From Sphingosinicella sp. BN140058 (GTDB lineage Bacteria; Pseudomonadota; Alphaproteobacteria; Sphingomonadales; Sphingomonadaceae), in contig NZ_CP035501.1 in assembly GCF_004135585.1 (NCBI RefSeq), positions 1,661,001 to 1,725,000 of the forward strand: a stretch of DNA of 64,000 nt, given 5' to 3'. This document shows positions 52,457-61,047 of the stretch, piece by piece; within the stretch, counting starts at the first letter, position 1, and every line of letters begins with the position of its first letter. The notes under the pieces are model-generated. The model saw nothing but the letters and a program-made list of their open reading frames with translations, was not told the DNA's origin and did not search any database. Made by a program: the position numbers and the translations under genes.

Positions 52457-52819
52457 ATGATGATCACCGGAGACTGGCTCGACGTCGGCTATCTCGCCGA
52501 AATTCCGCCCCGCGGCGCGCGCACCATCCGAGTCCCCGGCGGCGACGAAGTCGCGGTGTTCCGCACCGGCAGCGACCAGGTCTATGCGCTGGTCAATCGC
52601 TGCCCGCACGGCAAGGGCCCGCTTTCGGAAGGGATCGTCCATGGCGCCAGCGTCACCTGCCCGCTTCACAATTGGGTGATTTCGCTCGCCAGCGGCGAGG
52701 CGCAAGGGGCCGACAAGGGCTGTACGCCGACGATCCCGGTGAAGATCAGCGGCGGCCGCGTGCTGATCCTGCGCAGCGCGATCGTCGCGCTCGCGCCTCT
52801 CGTCGCCCGGGCCGCCTGA
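52457..52819 (+). CDS. nirD: Assimilatory nitrite reductase, small subunit (Rieske type)
   Basis: 120-aa partner of NirB. It has the Rieske-like pattern CPHGKGPLSEGIVHG and TCPLHNWVISLASG, that is CxH and CxxH, so it probably binds a 2Fe-2S cluster; many NirD proteins have lost these ligands. The start is ATG 52457 or the next codon ATG 52460, directly after the nirB stop. One base separates its stop from the cobA start. Confidence 0.94.
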   Translation: MMITGDWLDVGYLAEIPPRGARTIRVPGGDEVAVFRTGSDQVYALVNRCPHGKGPLSEGIVHGASVTCPLHNWVISLASGEAQGADKGCTPTIPVKISGGRVLILRSAIVALAPLVARAA

Positions 52820-52820
52820 C

Positions 52821-53603
52821 ATGGCCGCCGACACCCTGATCGCCCCCGGCGAGGTCTGGCTGGTAGGGGCCGGCCCCGGCGATCCCGATCTCCTCACCCG
52901 CAAGGCCGAGCGGCTGATCGCCGGCTGCGACATCCTGTTCCACGACGCGCTGGTCGGCCCAGGCGTGCTCGCGCTGGCGCCGGCGGACGCCAGGCTGGTC
53001 TCGGTCGGCAAGCGCTCCGGCCGCCATTCCAAGGACCAGGGCGCGATCAACGACCTCATCCTGGCGGCCGCGCGTGCCGGGCTGAAGGTGGTGCGCCTGA
53101 AGGGCGGCGACCCGTCGGTGTTCGGCCGCTCGGCCGAGGAGGTCGAGCATCTTGCCGCGCACGGCATTTCGGTCCGGATCTGCCCGGGAATCACCGCCGC
53201 GAGCGCCGCCGCCGCCTCCAGCCGGGCGTCGCTGACCCTGCGCGGCCTCGCCCGACGCCTGACCTTCGTCACTGCCCATGCCCGCGCCGGCGAGACGCTG
53301 GCGCTCGACTGGCCCGCGCTCGCCGCGGCCGACACGACCCTTGCCTTCTACATGGGGCGCGGATCGGCCGGGGAGATCGCCCGCAACCTGATCGCCGCCG
53401 GCCGCGCCGCCGACACGCCGGTGCTGATCGCGGTCAACGTCTCCCTGCCCGACGAGCGGATCATCCGCGGCCGTCTCGACGCGCTCGCCTTCCTCGTCGC
53501 GACGATCAGCGACGACGATCCGACCCTGCTGCTGGTCGGCGAGGCCGTCGGCACCCCGACGCGCGAAACACGGATCGACAGCTTGGCTGCGATGACGCTC
53601 TGA
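52821..53603 (+). CDS. cobA: Uroporphyrinogen-III C-methyltransferase (SUMT)
   Basis: 260-aa SAM-dependent enzyme that makes precorrin-2 for siroheme, the prosthetic group of NirB. Landmarks: VWLVGAGPGDPDLLTRKAER, VVRLKGGDPSVFGRSAEEVE, CPGITAASAAAASS, and LAFYMGRGSAGEIARNL. It is a stand-alone SUMT rather than the three-domain CysG, so the ferrochelatase/dehydrogenase step must be encoded elsewhere. Third gene of the nirBD unit. Confidence 0.95.
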   Translation: MAADTLIAPGEVWLVGAGPGDPDLLTRKAERLIAGCDILFHDALVGPGVLALAPADARLVSVGKRSGRHSKDQGAINDLILAAARAGLKVVRLKGGDPSVFGRSAEEVEHLAAHGISVRICPGITAASAAAASSRASLTLRGLARRLTFVTAHARAGETLALDWPALAAADTTLAFYMGRGSAGEIARNLIAAGRAADTPVLIAVNVSLPDERIIRGRLDALAFLVATISDDDPTLLLVGEAVGTPTRETRIDSLAAMTL

Positions 53604-53680
53604 GGGGAAAAATCATAGTTCGAAAAGGAAATCGCCGCGCGGCAGCTGCGCGTGGCGGCGCGAAACGACGCGCCCTCAGA

Positions 53681-54877
53681 TTGGCCATGGTTCCCCTGGC
53701 AGTCGGCGGCTCCGCGGCGGCCCGCGCGGAGCCGGTGTCCCCGAAGCCGATCCTGGATCTTCGCCTCCGCACCGAACATGTCGATCAGGAGGGGCTCGCC
53801 CGTGAGGCCGACGCGGTGACCGCGCGCTTGCGCGGTGGCGTCGAAATCGCCTCGGGGCCCTGGTCGATGCTGGTCGAGGGCGAAGCCACGATCGCCCTCG
53901 TCGACGACTATTTCGATGGTGTCAGAGGCCCGGCCGACCGGCCGCTGGTCGTGGATCCCGAAAATGTCGAACTGAACCGCGCCCAGCTTCGCTACGCCGG
54001 CCTGAAGAACGGGGCAGTGACGCTCGGCCGCCAGCGGATCGAACTGCTCGACCAGCGCTTCGTCGGCTCCGCGCCGTTCCGCCAGAACGAACAGACCTTC
54101 GATGCCCTGCGGTTCCAATATGGCGCGAAAACCGGCCCGACGCTCGACATCAGCTACGTGTGGAGCGTGCGTACCGTGAACGGCAGCCGCGGACGCGGGG
54201 CGCGTCAGACCGCCGTTGATGGCGACAATCTGTTCGCCGTCGCCGGCCTGCCGACGCCGATCGGCACGATCAGCGCCTTCGCCTTCCTGGTCGATCAGGA
54301 TGAAGCCGTGGTGCAGGCCTTTCGCCTTTCGAGCCAGACGTACGGCCTTCGCCTGGCGGGCAGCCGCGCGTTGGGTCCGGTCGCCCTTTCCTATGCGGCG
54401 AGCTATGCCCGCCAGAGCGACCATCACCGCAACCCCAACGACTATTCCGCTTCCTATCTGCTTGCGGAAGCCGGTGCCGCGGCGCACGGCTTCACGGCCA
54501 CCGCAGGCTATGAGGAACTCGGGGCCGACGACGGCCGCGCGCTGACCAGCTTCCAGACGCCGCTCGGCACCTTGTTCAAGTTCAACGGCTGGGCCGATCG
54601 CTTCGTCACCACGCCGCCGAACGGCCTGCGCGATCTCTATCTAAGCGCGGGCTACGGCGCCAAGAAGGTCGGCCCCGCCGATGCGGTTACCCTCTCGGCG
54701 ACCTGGCACCGCTTCGACAGCGCCCGCCTCGATCTCGATTACGGCCGCGAACTCGATCTGCTCGCCAGCGCCAAGCGCGGCCGGTACACGCTCGCGGCCC
54801 GCTATGCCGGCTATCGCAGCCACGGCTTCGCGACGGATATCGACCGCTTCTGGCTTTCGGTGGATTTCACATTCTGA
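53681..54877 (+). CDS. Alginate-export-family outer-membrane porin
   Basis: About 398 aa, beta-barrel protein ending in WLSVDFTF with terminal Phe. Segments such as ELNRAQLRYAGLKNGAVTLG, RQRIELLDQRFVGSAPFRQ and QTFDALRFQYGAK match the Alginate_exp (AlgE-like) family, whose members in nitrate/nitrite clusters may admit anions. The start is uncertain: TTG 53681 gives a short leader (MAMVPLAVGGSAAARAEP), and the frame continues open upstream with Arg-rich residues that would make a normal signal-peptide n-region but offers no ordinary start codon. Confidence 0.82.
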   Translation: MAMVPLAVGGSAAARAEPVSPKPILDLRLRTEHVDQEGLAREADAVTARLRGGVEIASGPWSMLVEGEATIALVDDYFDGVRGPADRPLVVDPENVELNRAQLRYAGLKNGAVTLGRQRIELLDQRFVGSAPFRQNEQTFDALRFQYGAKTGPTLDISYVWSVRTVNGSRGRGARQTAVDGDNLFAVAGLPTPIGTISAFAFLVDQDEAVVQAFRLSSQTYGLRLAGSRALGPVALSYAASYARQSDHHRNPNDYSASYLLAEAGAAAHGFTATAGYEELGADDGRALTSFQTPLGTLFKFNGWADRFVTTPPNGLRDLYLSAGYGAKKVGPADAVTLSATWHRFDSARLDLDYGRELDLLASAKRGRYTLAARYAGYRSHGFATDIDRFWLSVDFTF

Positions 54878-54908
54878 GGAGCCGGCTCGCTCACGCGTTG
54901 GTGCGCCG

Positions 54909-55679
54909 TCATTCGGTGGTGGCGCCGCCCGCGCCGGAATTCAGCCATCCTGCGGCGCGGAGCGCGGAGATCCGCCCGCGCGAGACCGGTGCGACGAGGC
55001 CGTTGACGAGCCGCAATCGGACGCTGCGTCCGTCCTCGATCACCTCGGCCACGGCCGAACGGGCGACCCACCAGGAGCGGTGGATCTGAAGACCGTCGCG
55101 GCCGCCATGGTCGGCGATCGCCCGGGCGAGGGTGCTGTGCTCGAGCCGGGACCCGGCAGGGCCGTGGATCCGAACATAATGATCCTCCATCTGTAGGCAG
55201 AGGCAGTGTCCGCGAGGGATGGGCGCGGGCTCGTCATCGTCTCGGTGCACGCGCGCGGCGGCTCGGCTGCTCGGCGGGCGGGCGATCAGCAAATAGGCGC
55301 CGGCGTGGAGCATGCAGACCAACAGCACCTGCGCATACCAGTCGGCGCGTCCGAGGAAGGTCAGTTCCGGCCACAGGCGGGTGGCGATCCAGGCCACCGC
55401 GCCGCTGAGCGGCAGCGCCGCCAAAAGCATGGCGATCGCGATCGTCAGCCATTGCGGAACCTCCCAGCGCCGGGCCAGGTGCAAGGCAGCGATAATCGAG
55501 GGCGCCAGGATCGCCGTCCCAACCCAGCTCATCCCGACCCAGTAGAAGATCCGCAGATGGGCGGGCCCGTTGAGATAGCTGCCGTAAGGGCCGATCAGCC
55601 CGAGAATGAGGCCGATGACGGTGGTCGTCATCAGCCACTTCAGCCAGGCGGGAAAGCGGGTCGGATCGGATTGCACCAC
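54909..55679 (-). CDS. Membrane-bound LytTR transcriptional regulator
   Basis: 256 aa. Four N-terminal TM segments (WLMTTTVIGLILGLIGPYG, WVGMSWVGTAILAPSIIAA, WLTIAIAMLLAALPLSGAVA, YAQVLLVCMLHAGAYLLIA) are followed by a C-terminal LytTR DNA-binding domain (MEDHYVRIHGPAG, LARAIADHGGRDGLQIHRSW, VSRGRISALRAAGW). Divergent from the esterase gene, 119 bases between starts, so it may regulate it. Confidence 0.92.
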   Translation of the reverse strand: MVQSDPTRFPAWLKWLMTTTVIGLILGLIGPYGSYLNGPAHLRIFYWVGMSWVGTAILAPSIIAALHLARRWEVPQWLTIAIAMLLAALPLSGAVAWIATRLWPELTFLGRADWYAQVLLVCMLHAGAYLLIARPPSSRAAARVHRDDDEPAPIPRGHCLCLQMEDHYVRIHGPAGSRLEHSTLARAIADHGGRDGLQIHRSWWVARSAVAEVIEDGRSVRLRLVNGLVAPVSRGRISALRAAGWLNSGAGGATTE

Positions 55680-55798
55680 GCTCCTATAGCGCGGTTCGCC
55701 CGGCCGCGAACCCGTTCGCCCGTTCGCGAAACGGCGCTCGCGCCGCGGCCACGCTGCCCATCATCCTGCGCGGACACTCACCGCACAGGAGCCGTTGC

Positions 55799-56776
55799 AT
55801 GCCGTTAGTTCGATCCCTTTTGTTGCTGACCCTCGCGCTTGCGCTGCACGGCGGCGCCGCACAGGCCGCCTCGGCGGGCTTCCGCACGCAGACGATATCG
55901 GATCCGGCCGGGGGCGAGATCGAGATCGGCATATGGTATCCGAGCAATGCCGCTCCGCAGCCCGTCGATTTCGGGCTGGGCGACGGCCTCGTCGCGCCCG
56001 GCGCTACGCCGGCCGGCCGCCACTTGCCGCTGGTGGTGATGTCGCATGGCAATGGCGGGGCGTTCGCCGGCCATTTCGACACTGCGATCGCGCTCGCACA
56101 GGCCGGTTTCGTCGTCGCTGCGCTCACCCATAGCGGCGACAATTGGCGCGATCAGAGCCGCGCCACCGAAATGGCCAACCGACCCCGGCAGCTCAAGCTG
56201 CTGATCGATCACATGGTCGGAGCGCCGGACCTGCGGGATCTGGTCGACGCGAAGCGGATCGGCGCCTTCGGCTTTTCCTCGGGCGGCTTCACCGTCCTGG
56301 CGGCAGCCGGTGCCGATCCGGACCTGGACAAGGTCGTGGCGCACTGCCGGGAGCGGCCGCAGGATTTCGACTGCAAGCTGAGCGAAGGCCGGCGGCCCGC
56401 GCCGCCGCAGGCCTGGACGCACGATGGCCGGATCAGGGCGGTGGTCAGCGCCGCACCGGCTTTGGGCTACACCTTCACCAAGGCCAATATGCGGGGGCTG
56501 CGCGTACCCGTCCAATTGTGGAAGCCGGCGGCCGACGAGATCCTGCCGGCCCCTCTTCATGCCGACGCGGTGCTGGCGGCGCTGCCGCGGCGGCCCGAAT
56601 ATCATCCGGTGCCCGGCGCCACCCACTTCGTCTTCCTGGCGCCCTGTTCGGCGCAAGCGGCGAAGAGCAGCGGCGCGATCTGTGCGGATCCAGCGGGCTT
56701 CGACCGGGCTGCGTTCCACGCCGCCTTCAACCGGGACGTGATCGCCTTCTTCCGGCGGACATTGGCGCCGCGCTGA
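55799..56776 (+). CDS. Secreted alpha/beta-hydrolase, dienelactone/PAF-acetylhydrolase type
   Basis: 325 aa with a signal peptide (SLLLLTLALALHGGAAQA). Oxyanion region VVMSHGNGGAFAGHFDTA, nucleophile elbow IGAFGFSSGGFTVLAAAG with Ser, and a C-terminal His in VPGATHFVFLAPCSAQ. Two Cys pairs (HCRERPQDFDC and APCSAQ...ICADP) suggest disulfides in the periplasm. Function probably an esterase or lipase; substrate unknown. Divergent from the LytTR regulator. Confidence 0.9.
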   Translation: MPLVRSLLLLTLALALHGGAAQAASAGFRTQTISDPAGGEIEIGIWYPSNAAPQPVDFGLGDGLVAPGATPAGRHLPLVVMSHGNGGAFAGHFDTAIALAQAGFVVAALTHSGDNWRDQSRATEMANRPRQLKLLIDHMVGAPDLRDLVDAKRIGAFGFSSGGFTVLAAAGADPDLDKVVAHCRERPQDFDCKLSEGRRPAPPQAWTHDGRIRAVVSAAPALGYTFTKANMRGLRVPVQLWKPAADEILPAPLHADAVLAALPRRPEYHPVPGATHFVFLAPCSAQAAKSSGAICADPAGFDRAAFHAAFNRDVIAFFRRTLAPR

Positions 56777-56780
56777 GGCG

Positions 56781-57188
56781 TCAGCGTATCTCCTCGAACT
56801 CCGCGTCGACGATCAGGTCGCGCGGAGCCGTCGAGACGGTGAGCAGCGGCAAGGGTCGTGCCGGCACCGCGCGCCGCGGTGCCGGCGAGAGCGCGCGCAG
56901 CCGCAGCGCCAGAGCGAGGAAGGTGGGAAGTCCCATGACGAGCAGGAGATCGCGGAGGCTGCCGGGTATCTCCCAGTCCTCGAGCACGCCGTCGGCATAG
57001 CCGCTCGCGGCTTCGTTGCCGACGGCGATCGCGAGCACCAGCAGCCACGGCCAGAGGCTGGTCAGCGGCCGACGCAGCAGCAGCGCACAGAAGACGTGCA
57101 AAGGCACCGAGGCGAGCACGTGGAGGCTGCCGCGGTCGAACCCCGATGCCCCCGCGATCAGCTCCTTGAACGCTACCCAATGCTCCAT
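56781..57188 (-). CDS. Small membrane protein
   Basis: 135 aa with three predicted TM segments (LASVPLHVFCALLLRRPL, LWPWLLVLAIAVGNEAASG, DLLLVMGLPTFLALALRLRA). The pattern (short helices, conserved WPWLLVLAIAVGNE) resembles VanZ-like or other small unknown membrane families. It lies in a run with the 75-aa gene and the cupin gene and ends 4 bases after the esterase stop, tail to tail. Confidence 0.75.
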   Translation of the reverse strand: MEHWVAFKELIAGASGFDRGSLHVLASVPLHVFCALLLRRPLTSLWPWLLVLAIAVGNEAASGYADGVLEDWEIPGSLRDLLLVMGLPTFLALALRLRALSPAPRRAVPARPLPLLTVSTAPRDLIVDAEFEEIR

Positions 57189-57224
57189 GGCCGTCCTTCT
57201 CGTTCGCGGTCGTCGGGCAGCACG

Positions 57225-57452
57225 TCAGCGCCGCCGGCGATCGGTCGTTCGCACACGGCGAACGAGTTTCGGGACCTGCCAGACGCAGAGCACCGCCATT
57301 GCGGTGCCGAGCAGGATGGCGACGACCGCGGGCTGCCCGGCGCCGGGCACCAGACGCGCCAGGATCCCCATCCACAGATCGACGAACGGGAAGAAGAGCA
57401 GGCAGGCGATCAAGGTCTGGACGGCGACCCGCCGCCCCAAACGCACTTTCAT
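57225..57452 (-). CDS. Small two-TM membrane protein
   Basis: 75 aa with two TM segments (VAVQTLIACLLFFPFVDLWM and PAVVAILLGTAMAVLCVW) flanked by basic ends (MKVRLGRR, RRVRTTDRRRR). It lies 50 bases after the cupin gene and 36 before the next membrane gene, same strand. No family recognised. Confidence 0.65.
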   Translation of the reverse strand: MKVRLGRRVAVQTLIACLLFFPFVDLWMGILARLVPGAGQPAVVAILLGTAMAVLCVWQVPKLVRRVRTTDRRRR

Positions 57453-57502
57453 GACGCCGCTCTGGCCGCAGGCGCGCGTCCCGGCAAGCGCCGACGGCAA
57501 TG

Positions 57503-58534
57503 TCAGCCCTGCTGCTCCGGAGCGCCGTCGATCAGATCGGCGAGCGCCGACTTCAAGCCTGCGACTGCGGCGGGCGCGATCGGGCGATGACGGTCCCGAT
57601 GCTCCGGCCGAAGATGGGCGGCGGGATCGCCGTTGACCCCGAACACATAATGATCGTGCATGGTGCGCCAGATCGCCCGCTGCTCGGCCGGCATGTCGCG
57701 ATACAGCAGAGTGGCGGCGTGGAGCAGCGCGCCGTAGGGATGCTGGGCGGACACCGCATCGGCATTCCACCAGTAATTGACGAGGATGCTGAGCGGATCG
57801 AGCGACTGGACGCCGTGCCACCACATATAGGGTATGTAGAGGGCGTCCCCGGGGCCCAGCTCCGCCACTTGCGCAGCGGCGAGCGCATCGCGGAAGCGGG
57901 GATGCGTGTCGAAATCGGGATCGTCGAACCGCACCATGCTGACCGGGACTCCGGCCGGCGTCAGATCGAATGGACCGACATAGAGGTTCGGGAGCTGTTC
58001 CGGCGGAAACAGGACGAAGCGGCGGCGGCCTGCCACCACGCAGGCGATGTTGTCGGCGACGTCGAAATGCGGCGCCACCGTCACCCGATTGCCGATCCAC
58101 AGCCGTGCGCCGGTGCCGGGCGGCACCAGCGGCATCGGATGGTCCGCCTCCAGCCCGGGAAGATGCTCGGCGGCCGAAACCCCTTGCATGGCAATGCCGA
58201 TCGGGTCGGGCGCGTCGATCTGGCGCAGCAATCCCTTGAGCACGCTCGACATCTTCTCGACGGAGACGGCGAAATTCAGCGCCCGCGCATCGTCTTCGTA
58301 GAACAAGCGACCGCGAACCTCCGGCCGCGCCGTGACGGTGCTGACCAGGCTGCCATTGTAGAAGCCGGTGAGATAGTCGACGATCGCTTGCGGCGACCGG
58401 CGTCCGTGGACGACGAGCGGCCATGAATCGACCAGGCCACGAAGGACTGCCGGGCGGTTGCCGCGCCGGATCACGCCGAAGCAGGCTGCGTCGACGTTCG
58501 CATATTCCTCCACGCGTGCCACGCTGTCGAGCAT
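57503..58534 (-). CDS. Cupin_8 / JmjC-like protein
   Basis: 343 aa. The double-stranded beta-helix has a HxD pair in VTVAPHFDVADNIACVVAGR, followed by RRFVLFPPEQLPNLY and the distal His in LYIPYMWWHGVQSLDPL, a complete Fe(II)/2-oxoglutarate-type triad. The N-terminal part (AVLRGLVDSWPLVVHG, IVDYLTGFYNG) is typical of the family. In sphingomonads such proteins often sit near TonB receptors and tryptophan-halogenase-like genes; here neither is adjacent. Probably a protein or small-molecule hydroxylase. Confidence 0.88.
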   Translation of the reverse strand: MLDSVARVEEYANVDAACFGVIRRGNRPAVLRGLVDSWPLVVHGRRSPQAIVDYLTGFYNGSLVSTVTARPEVRGRLFYEDDARALNFAVSVEKMSSVLKGLLRQIDAPDPIGIAMQGVSAAEHLPGLEADHPMPLVPPGTGARLWIGNRVTVAPHFDVADNIACVVAGRRRFVLFPPEQLPNLYVGPFDLTPAGVPVSMVRFDDPDFDTHPRFRDALAAAQVAELGPGDALYIPYMWWHGVQSLDPLSILVNYWWNADAVSAQHPYGALLHAATLLYRDMPAEQRAIWRTMHDHYVFGVNGDPAAHLRPEHRDRHRPIAPAAVAGLKSALADLIDGAPEQQG

Positions 58535-58728
58535 TCCAACCGCCTTTCAGGCGCTTGCATGACCGGGACGCTTGGCAAAGGCAATGCGTGCGCTCTTATC
58601 CCTGCGCTCCCGTGGAACCTGCGCCGCCGGCCTACGTTCAGCGAGCGCGACGCTGATCTGTCCCATCGGGGTTCACACCGCCTCATTTTGCAATCGACGG
58701 TTAATGTCGCGGCCGATAGCATCGGCGC

Positions 58729-59079
58729 ATGGCTATTCATCAGATCGACCGTTGCGTCTTCCTCGTCGAATATCCCGGCCTTCCCCGGGATCGCGAGGAT
58801 GTCGGCTCCCTCGCTGCCGTCACTGAGGTGTCTGACCGTGAGTTCGGTGTCGCGCTGCGACGTCTGCTCTACACGTCGATGGAGCATACGCGGCAGGCGC
58901 TCTGGGTTCGCGAGCGGGGCTATGCGGTGAAGCTCGCTCCGACCGAGCCGCACAACGGCAAGCTCGTCTTTCGCATCACCTTCATGGACGAGGACGAGGC
59001 GATGCTGTTCGCGATGACCTTCGGCGAACAGCACGAAGCCTGTGCCGCCGACGCGCGGCCGGCCAAGGATTCCGTCTAA
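58729..59079 (+). CDS. Hypothetical protein
   Basis: 116-aa cytoplasmic protein, no signal or TM. The sequence has ordered alternation (HQIDRCVFLVEYPGLPRDRE, EFGVALRRLLYTSMEHTR, KLVFRITFMDEDEAMLFAMT) compatible with a small alpha/beta fold. Not recognised. It is divergent from the cupin gene, 194 bases away. Confidence 0.7.
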   Translation: MAIHQIDRCVFLVEYPGLPRDREDVGSLAAVTEVSDREFGVALRRLLYTSMEHTRQALWVRERGYAVKLAPTEPHNGKLVFRITFMDEDEAMLFAMTFGEQHEACAADARPAKDSV

Positions 59080-59145
59080 GTCTCAGGACGCACGAAGGCG
59101 CCGCCTGCCGGGCCACTGCGTGCTGGCCGAGGCAGAGGGCTCGAG

Positions 59146-59544
59146 TTATCCGCCGGGCCGATCCGTGACCGCCGGCGCGGCGGCATTGGCGACGTCGTCG
59201 GCCGCCAAGTCCTCGGCATGCTTGCCGAGCTTCAACGGCAGGGTCGTGCCGGAGCTCCGCCACGGATTCATTGCCACGCAATAGCCGCTATGATCGCCGC
59301 ACTGGCGGACTTCGCCGGTGTGGCTGTCGACAACCACGATGATAGGCTCGTCGTCGGCGATCCCCGCGAGCGCCGGATCCTTCGCCTCCGGCCGGTCGGC
59401 GATCTGCGACCATAGTCGCCCCGCATCGTACACACCGATCCCGGCGTAGCGGCCGCTTGTCTTACCCGGAGGCCCGGCAGGCGGCGGCACGTGGTCGCAG
59501 CCGGCAAGCGCGATCAACAGCATGGCGGCAAGTTGGTGTCGCAT
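59146..59544 (-). CDS. Hypothetical lipoprotein
   Basis: 132 aa with lipoprotein signal MRHQLAAMLLIALAGC (lipobox LAGC); ATG 59544 has GGGGAG upstream. The domain reads GRYAGIGVYDAGRLWSQIA, PIIVVVDSHTGEVRQCGDHS and GYCVAMNPWRSS, with two Cys likely paired. Small orphan lipoprotein of unknown role, divergent from the P450 gene. Confidence 0.75.
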   Translation of the reverse strand: MRHQLAAMLLIALAGCDHVPPPAGPPGKTSGRYAGIGVYDAGRLWSQIADRPEAKDPALAGIADDEPIIVVVDSHTGEVRQCGDHSGYCVAMNPWRSSGTTLPLKLGKHAEDLAADDVANAAAPAVTDRPGG

Positions 59545-59649
59545 TTCCCGGCTCCCCTTCAGGTCCATCGCACTGTGACAGACTTGAAGGGGTCCGCAAG
59601 CAACCCAACGCGCGATCTCCCGCATCCAAGTGCAAGAACGCATTGTCGT

Positions 59650-59663
59650 TGCAAACGCTTGCA
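59650..59663. promoter_or_regulatory. LacI-type operator before the P450 gene
   Basis: TGCAAACGCTTGCA: arms TGCAA and TTGCA around a central CG, one mismatched pair. This is the classic spacing of LacI-family sites. It ends 20 bases before the P450 start, so a bound repressor would block its promoter. A related site is at 63515-63528; no LacI gene lies in the window. Confidence 0.6.
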
Positions 59664-59683
59664 TTGCTGGTACAGACGCCATC

Positions 59684-60853
59684 ATGAGCGCCGATTTCGA
59701 TCCCCTTGCGTCCGAGACCTTCGACAGCCCGCACGACGATTATCGCCGGTTGCGGGCAACCTGCCCCGTCGCCCATGCCGAGGCATGGGGCGGTTTCTGG
59801 GCGTTGACCAAGCATGCGGACGTCGCGGCGGCGGCGGGCGACAGCGACACCTACATCACGTCTCAGCAGAATGTGGTGCCCAAGGTCGCGTTCACCGGCC
59901 GTCGGCCGCCGCTTCACCTCGATCCGCCCGAGCACACGCCCTATCGCCGCGCGATCTCGCCTTTGCTGACGCCGAAGAAGGTCGAGCGGCTGCGACCGGT
60001 CGTGCGTGCGATCTGCGCCGATCTGCTCGCGCCGATGCTGGCCAAAGGCGGCGGCGACATCTGTACGGAATTCTCCTCGCGCATGCCGGTGCTGGTGTTC
60101 GGCCGCTGGATGAACCTGCCGCCTGATCAGGTCGAGAGTCTCGGCGAGGTCGGTCGCCGGTTCAACGTCGCAGTCCAGTCCGCCGACATGGAGGCGACCA
60201 AGGAATCCTCGCTGCTGCTCTACGACATGGCCCGCGCGCTGGTCGCGGAGCGCAAGGCGCGGCCGCTCGATCCGAATGATGACGTCACCTCGTCGCTGCT
60301 CGCGGCGCGGGCCGACGGCGAGCCACTGCCCGAGGAGATGATCGTCGGCATGATCCGACAGGTGCTGGTCGTCGGGATCATCGCGCCGACGGTGATGATC
60401 GGATCGATCTGCGTCCATCTCTCCCGCGATCGGGCGCTGCAGGACCGGCTCCGTGCCGAGCCGGCGCTGATCCCGGCGGCGATCGAGGAGTTCCTGCGCC
60501 TCTACACGCCCTATCGCGGCTTCGCACGCACCGCGGTACGCGACGTGACGCTGCGGGGACGCACGATCCCGGCCGGCGAACCGATTGCTCTGGTCTATGC
60601 CTCGGCGAACAGGGACGAGGAGGTGTTCGAGGATTCCGAAAGCTTTCGCCTCGACCGCGACAACATCCGAGACTCGCTCGCCTTCGGCCGCGGCACCCAC
60701 CATTGCCCCGGCGCCGCCCTCGCCCGCCTGGAACTCGCCGTCGCGCTGGAGGAGATCCTGGGACGGACCAAGGGCTTCGCGGTAAACGGCGAGATCGTGC
60801 CCACGCGCATGCCGGAGATCGGCGCACTCAAGGTGCCGCTGGCATTCGAATAG
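59684..60853 (+). CDS. Cytochrome P450
   Basis: 389-aa soluble bacterial P450. ExxR in AAIEEFLRLYTPYRG, the heme-Cys loop in FGRGTHHCPGAALARLEL, and LDPPEHTPYRRAISPLLTP in the substrate region. The I-helix reads VLVVGIIAPTVMIG, lacking the usual acid before Thr (AGxD/ET); this suggests unusual oxygen activation or a non-hydroxylase role. The ATG at 59684 is used; an open extension to 59630 would overlap the LacI-type operator. No ferredoxin is adjacent. Substrate unknown. Confidence 0.92.
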   Translation: MSADFDPLASETFDSPHDDYRRLRATCPVAHAEAWGGFWALTKHADVAAAAGDSDTYITSQQNVVPKVAFTGRRPPLHLDPPEHTPYRRAISPLLTPKKVERLRPVVRAICADLLAPMLAKGGGDICTEFSSRMPVLVFGRWMNLPPDQVESLGEVGRRFNVAVQSADMEATKESSLLLYDMARALVAERKARPLDPNDDVTSSLLAARADGEPLPEEMIVGMIRQVLVVGIIAPTVMIGSICVHLSRDRALQDRLRAEPALIPAAIEEFLRLYTPYRGFARTAVRDVTLRGRTIPAGEPIALVYASANRDEEVFEDSESFRLDRDNIRDSLAFGRGTHHCPGAALARLELAVALEEILGRTKGFAVNGEIVPTRMPEIGALKVPLAFE

Positions 60854-60877
60854 AGGCAGCTTCCTCTCTTCTGGCTC

Positions 60878-61030
60878 CAAGCTCCCCTCCCTGCCAAGGG
60901 AGGGGCCGCGGGTGGGTGCGCTTTCTGCGCCTCGACGAGGCTGAAAGCGCCTTCTGCGGCCGCTGAAGCGAGAGGCGCGGCTGCGCCGCGCACCCACCCC
61001 TCGTCCCTGCCTTTCAGGAAGGGGGAAAAA
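60878..61030. repeat. Palindromic intergenic repeat
   Basis: CTCCCCTCCCTGCCAAGGGAGGGG at about 60882-60905 is a perfect-arm hairpin, and an outer pair GCGGGTGGGTGCG (60909-60921) faces CGCACCCACCCCTCG (60988-61002), followed by CCTTTCAGGAAGGGGG. It fills the gap between the converging P450 and CapA genes and may terminate both. Confidence 0.7.
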
Positions 61031-61047
61031 GCGCGAGGTCAGATCGA

